From: Mycoplasmatota bacterium
Lineage (GTDB): Bacteria; Bacillota_I; Bacilli_A; RF39; UBA660
Length of the DNA stretch: 6,526 nucleotides
Assembly (NCBI GenBank): GCA_012840755.1
Contig: DUWA01000025.1
Location: 1-6,526, forward strand
Direction: 5' to 3'
Numbering within the stretch: position 1 is the first letter of the stretch; every line of letters begins with the position of its first letter. The notes under the pieces were generated by a model, which saw nothing but the letters and a program-made list of their open reading frames with translations, had not been told where the DNA came from and ran no database searches. This document shows positions 5,922-6,526 of the stretch, piece after piece. A program made the position numbers and the translations under genes.

Positions 5922-6347
5922 ATGGACAAAAATTTTTTATCACATGAACAAGTAATAGAATTACTTGAAAAAATTGAAACTATTGAAAATAGGATTAAAG
6001 AAATACGCACTGAAGATGCTAGTTTAAGAAAACAACTAGATACTTTATTTAATATACTTGATAATAGTAAAGTAATACCAAATGGTGATGTTGTAACTTT
6101 AGGTTCACAAATAAAAGTAAAATTTGATGGTGAAGAAGAAGTTGAAACTTTTTCACTAGTACGTACAGTAGATGGAGTAAGAAATTTAGGGAGTGTAAGT
6201 TCTCAATCTCCTATGGGAAAATCTATCTTTAATAAAAAACAAGGAGAAAAGTTTTCATTCGTAGCAAATGAAAAAGTGTATACCGGGACTATTTTAGAAG
6301 TAATAAATCAAGCAAAAAATGAACTTGAGAATGAAAAAAAACGATAA
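5922..6347 (+). CDS. GreA/Rnk-like transcription factor with shortened coiled coil
   Basis: Residues 56-127 match the C-terminal FKBP-like domain of GreA/GreB: VTLGSQIKVKFDG, then TFSLV, then GSVSSQSPMGKSIFNKKQGEKF (start 90) and a final TGTILEVI strand. This domain binds RNA polymerase near the secondary channel. The N-terminal part (about 8-50) is helical with hydrophobic spacing (I18, I21, I25, I28, L35, L39, L42) and is only about 43 residues long, against about 75 in GreA. The conserved GreA tip GDLKENAEY is missing; the only acidic pair near the middle is E31-D32. Total length is 141 against about 158 for GreA. It is therefore probably not a standard cleavage factor and may be closer to Rnk or Gfh1-type regulators. 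The ATG follows AAAGAGG by 7 nt. A highly charged tail (131-141) ends the protein. Confidence 0.85.
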   Translation: MDKNFLSHEQVIELLEKIETIENRIKEIRTEDASLRKQLDTLFNILDNSKVIPNGDVVTLGSQIKVKFDGEEEVETFSLVRTVDGVRNLGSVSSQSPMGKSIFNKKQGEKFSFVANEKVYTGTILEVINQAKNELENEKKR

Positions 6348-6363
6348 TAATGATATAGAGCAA

Positions 6364-6400
6364 AAAAACACATATTTATAATATGTGTTTTTGTTTTCTT
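6364..6400 (+). terminator. Rho-independent terminator after the Gre-like gene
   Basis: A perfect 12-bp stem pairs 6364-6375 (AAAAACACATAT) with 6381-6392 (ATATGTGTTTTT) around the 5-nt loop TTATA, followed by a T-rich stretch to 6400. It starts 17 nt after the Gre-like stop. Its A/T symmetry lets it stop transcription from the right as well, which would matter for the transposase arriving on the minus strand. Confidence 0.85.
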
Positions 6401-6526
6401 TGTACATTTGTAAATGATGTGAGACAAAAAAGTAATAAAAATAAAAGTGATATGTTATAGTAAAAGTGTTAATTATTATTTATGATTTTATATCTCATTT
6501 GAATTGGAGAAAGCCAGTTTAGAGTT
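6401..6526 (-). mobile_element. End of an IS3-family insertion sequence, cut by the window edge
   Basis: The inferred element begins with TGTACATTTGTAAATG at 6401, directly after the T-run of the Gre-like terminator. IS3-family ends start with TG, and the following TGAGACAAAAAAG stretch (6420 onward) is of a kind often seen near such ends. The transposase end lies 68 bp inside this boundary, on the minus strand, which is a normal distance for the right end of an IS3 element. The boundary is uncertain: TG at 6418 or 6420 is also possible. The other end and the target duplication are outside the window. No promoter or gene for the chromosome itself is seen in this stretch. Confidence 0.5.
6469..6525 (-). 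CDS. IS3-family transposase OrfB, C-terminal end only (partial)
   Basis: Only the last 18 codons are in the window, read from the right edge on the minus strand: TLNWLSPIQMRYKIINNN and a TAA stop. The pattern L-x-W-L-S-P-x-Q-x-R matches the extreme C-terminus of IS3-family (IS150-like) integrase-type transposases, which usually reads K-x-x-L-x-x-(L/M)-S-P-V-(Q/E)-Y-R. This is motif recognition on a very short piece. Because the start lies beyond the edge, it cannot be said whether the gene is intact. Confidence 0.55.
   Translation of the reverse strand, partial: TLNWLSPIQMRYKIINNN

Noticed and set aside
6401..6416. The short palindrome CATTT-GT-AAATG (6405-6416) as a regulatory operator or a second terminator.
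   Set aside because: It has no T-run after it and no promoter beside it; it is better explained as part of the insertion sequence end.
6490..6526. The window ends in AGAGTT, the first bases of the 16S rRNA 5' region (AGAGTTTGAT...).
   Set aside because: Six bases are not evidence, there is no rrn-type promoter or leader before it, and the same bases on the other strand encode a convincing IS3 transposase end.
1..6526. CRISPR arrays, tRNA or rRNA genes, riboswitches and long direct repeats.
   Set aside because: No regularly spaced repeats, cloverleaf sequences or known riboswitch motifs were seen in the gaps, which are all shorter than 200 bases and mostly filled by promoters and terminators.

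Overview
This is a very AT-rich piece of a low-GC Gram-positive (Bacillota) chromosome. The order lexA (divergent) - small SOS membrane gene - tkt - sirA-like - yneF matches the lexA-yneA-yneB-ynzC-tkt-sirA(yneE)-yneF neighbourhood of Bacillus and the lexA-sosA-tkt arrangement of Staphylococcus, so a member of class Bacilli is likely. The base composition and the shortened gene set suggest an Erysipelotrichia/RF39-like or other mollicute-related Bacilli lineage, but the window alone cannot settle this. A full murF shows that the cell makes peptidoglycan, so it is not a wall-less mollicute. Tryptophan is coded by TGG and no reading frame needs TGA read as an amino acid.

Layout. Positions 1-673: a terminator and lexA on the minus strand. 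Positions 674-808: a compact SOS control region with back-to-back sigma-A-type promoters, each overlapped by a LexA box. Positions 809-958: a 49-residue single-pass membrane protein under a perfect CGAAC-N4-GTTCG operator, in the position of the division inhibitors YneA/SosA. Positions 1023-2981: transketolase with its own promoter and a strong terminator. Positions 3108-3524: a SirA-like protein (in Bacillus, an inhibitor of DnaA) with a Spo0A-box-like sequence upstream. Positions 3583-3810: the YneF family membrane protein, whose stop codon lies inside a terminator hairpin. Positions 3840-5877: a tightly coupled pair, a C26-family glutamine amidotransferase/gamma-glutamyl hydrolase and MurF. 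Positions 5922-6347: a GreA/Rnk-like protein with a shortened coiled coil, followed by a terminator. From about 6401 to the right edge: the end of an IS3-family insertion sequence, including the last 18 codons of its transposase on the minus strand.

How the genes fit together. The left half joins DNA-damage sensing (LexA) to a probable damage-induced division block (the small membrane protein), next to a probable replication-initiation brake (SirA-like), with transketolase as the metabolic gene always found between them. The right half is a cell-wall precursor operon (amidotransferase plus MurF). The points most worth a second look are the tiny SOS-controlled membrane protein without a LysM domain, the SirA-like gene with its possible 0A box, the amidotransferase coupled to murF, and the Gre-like protein with a half-length coiled coil.
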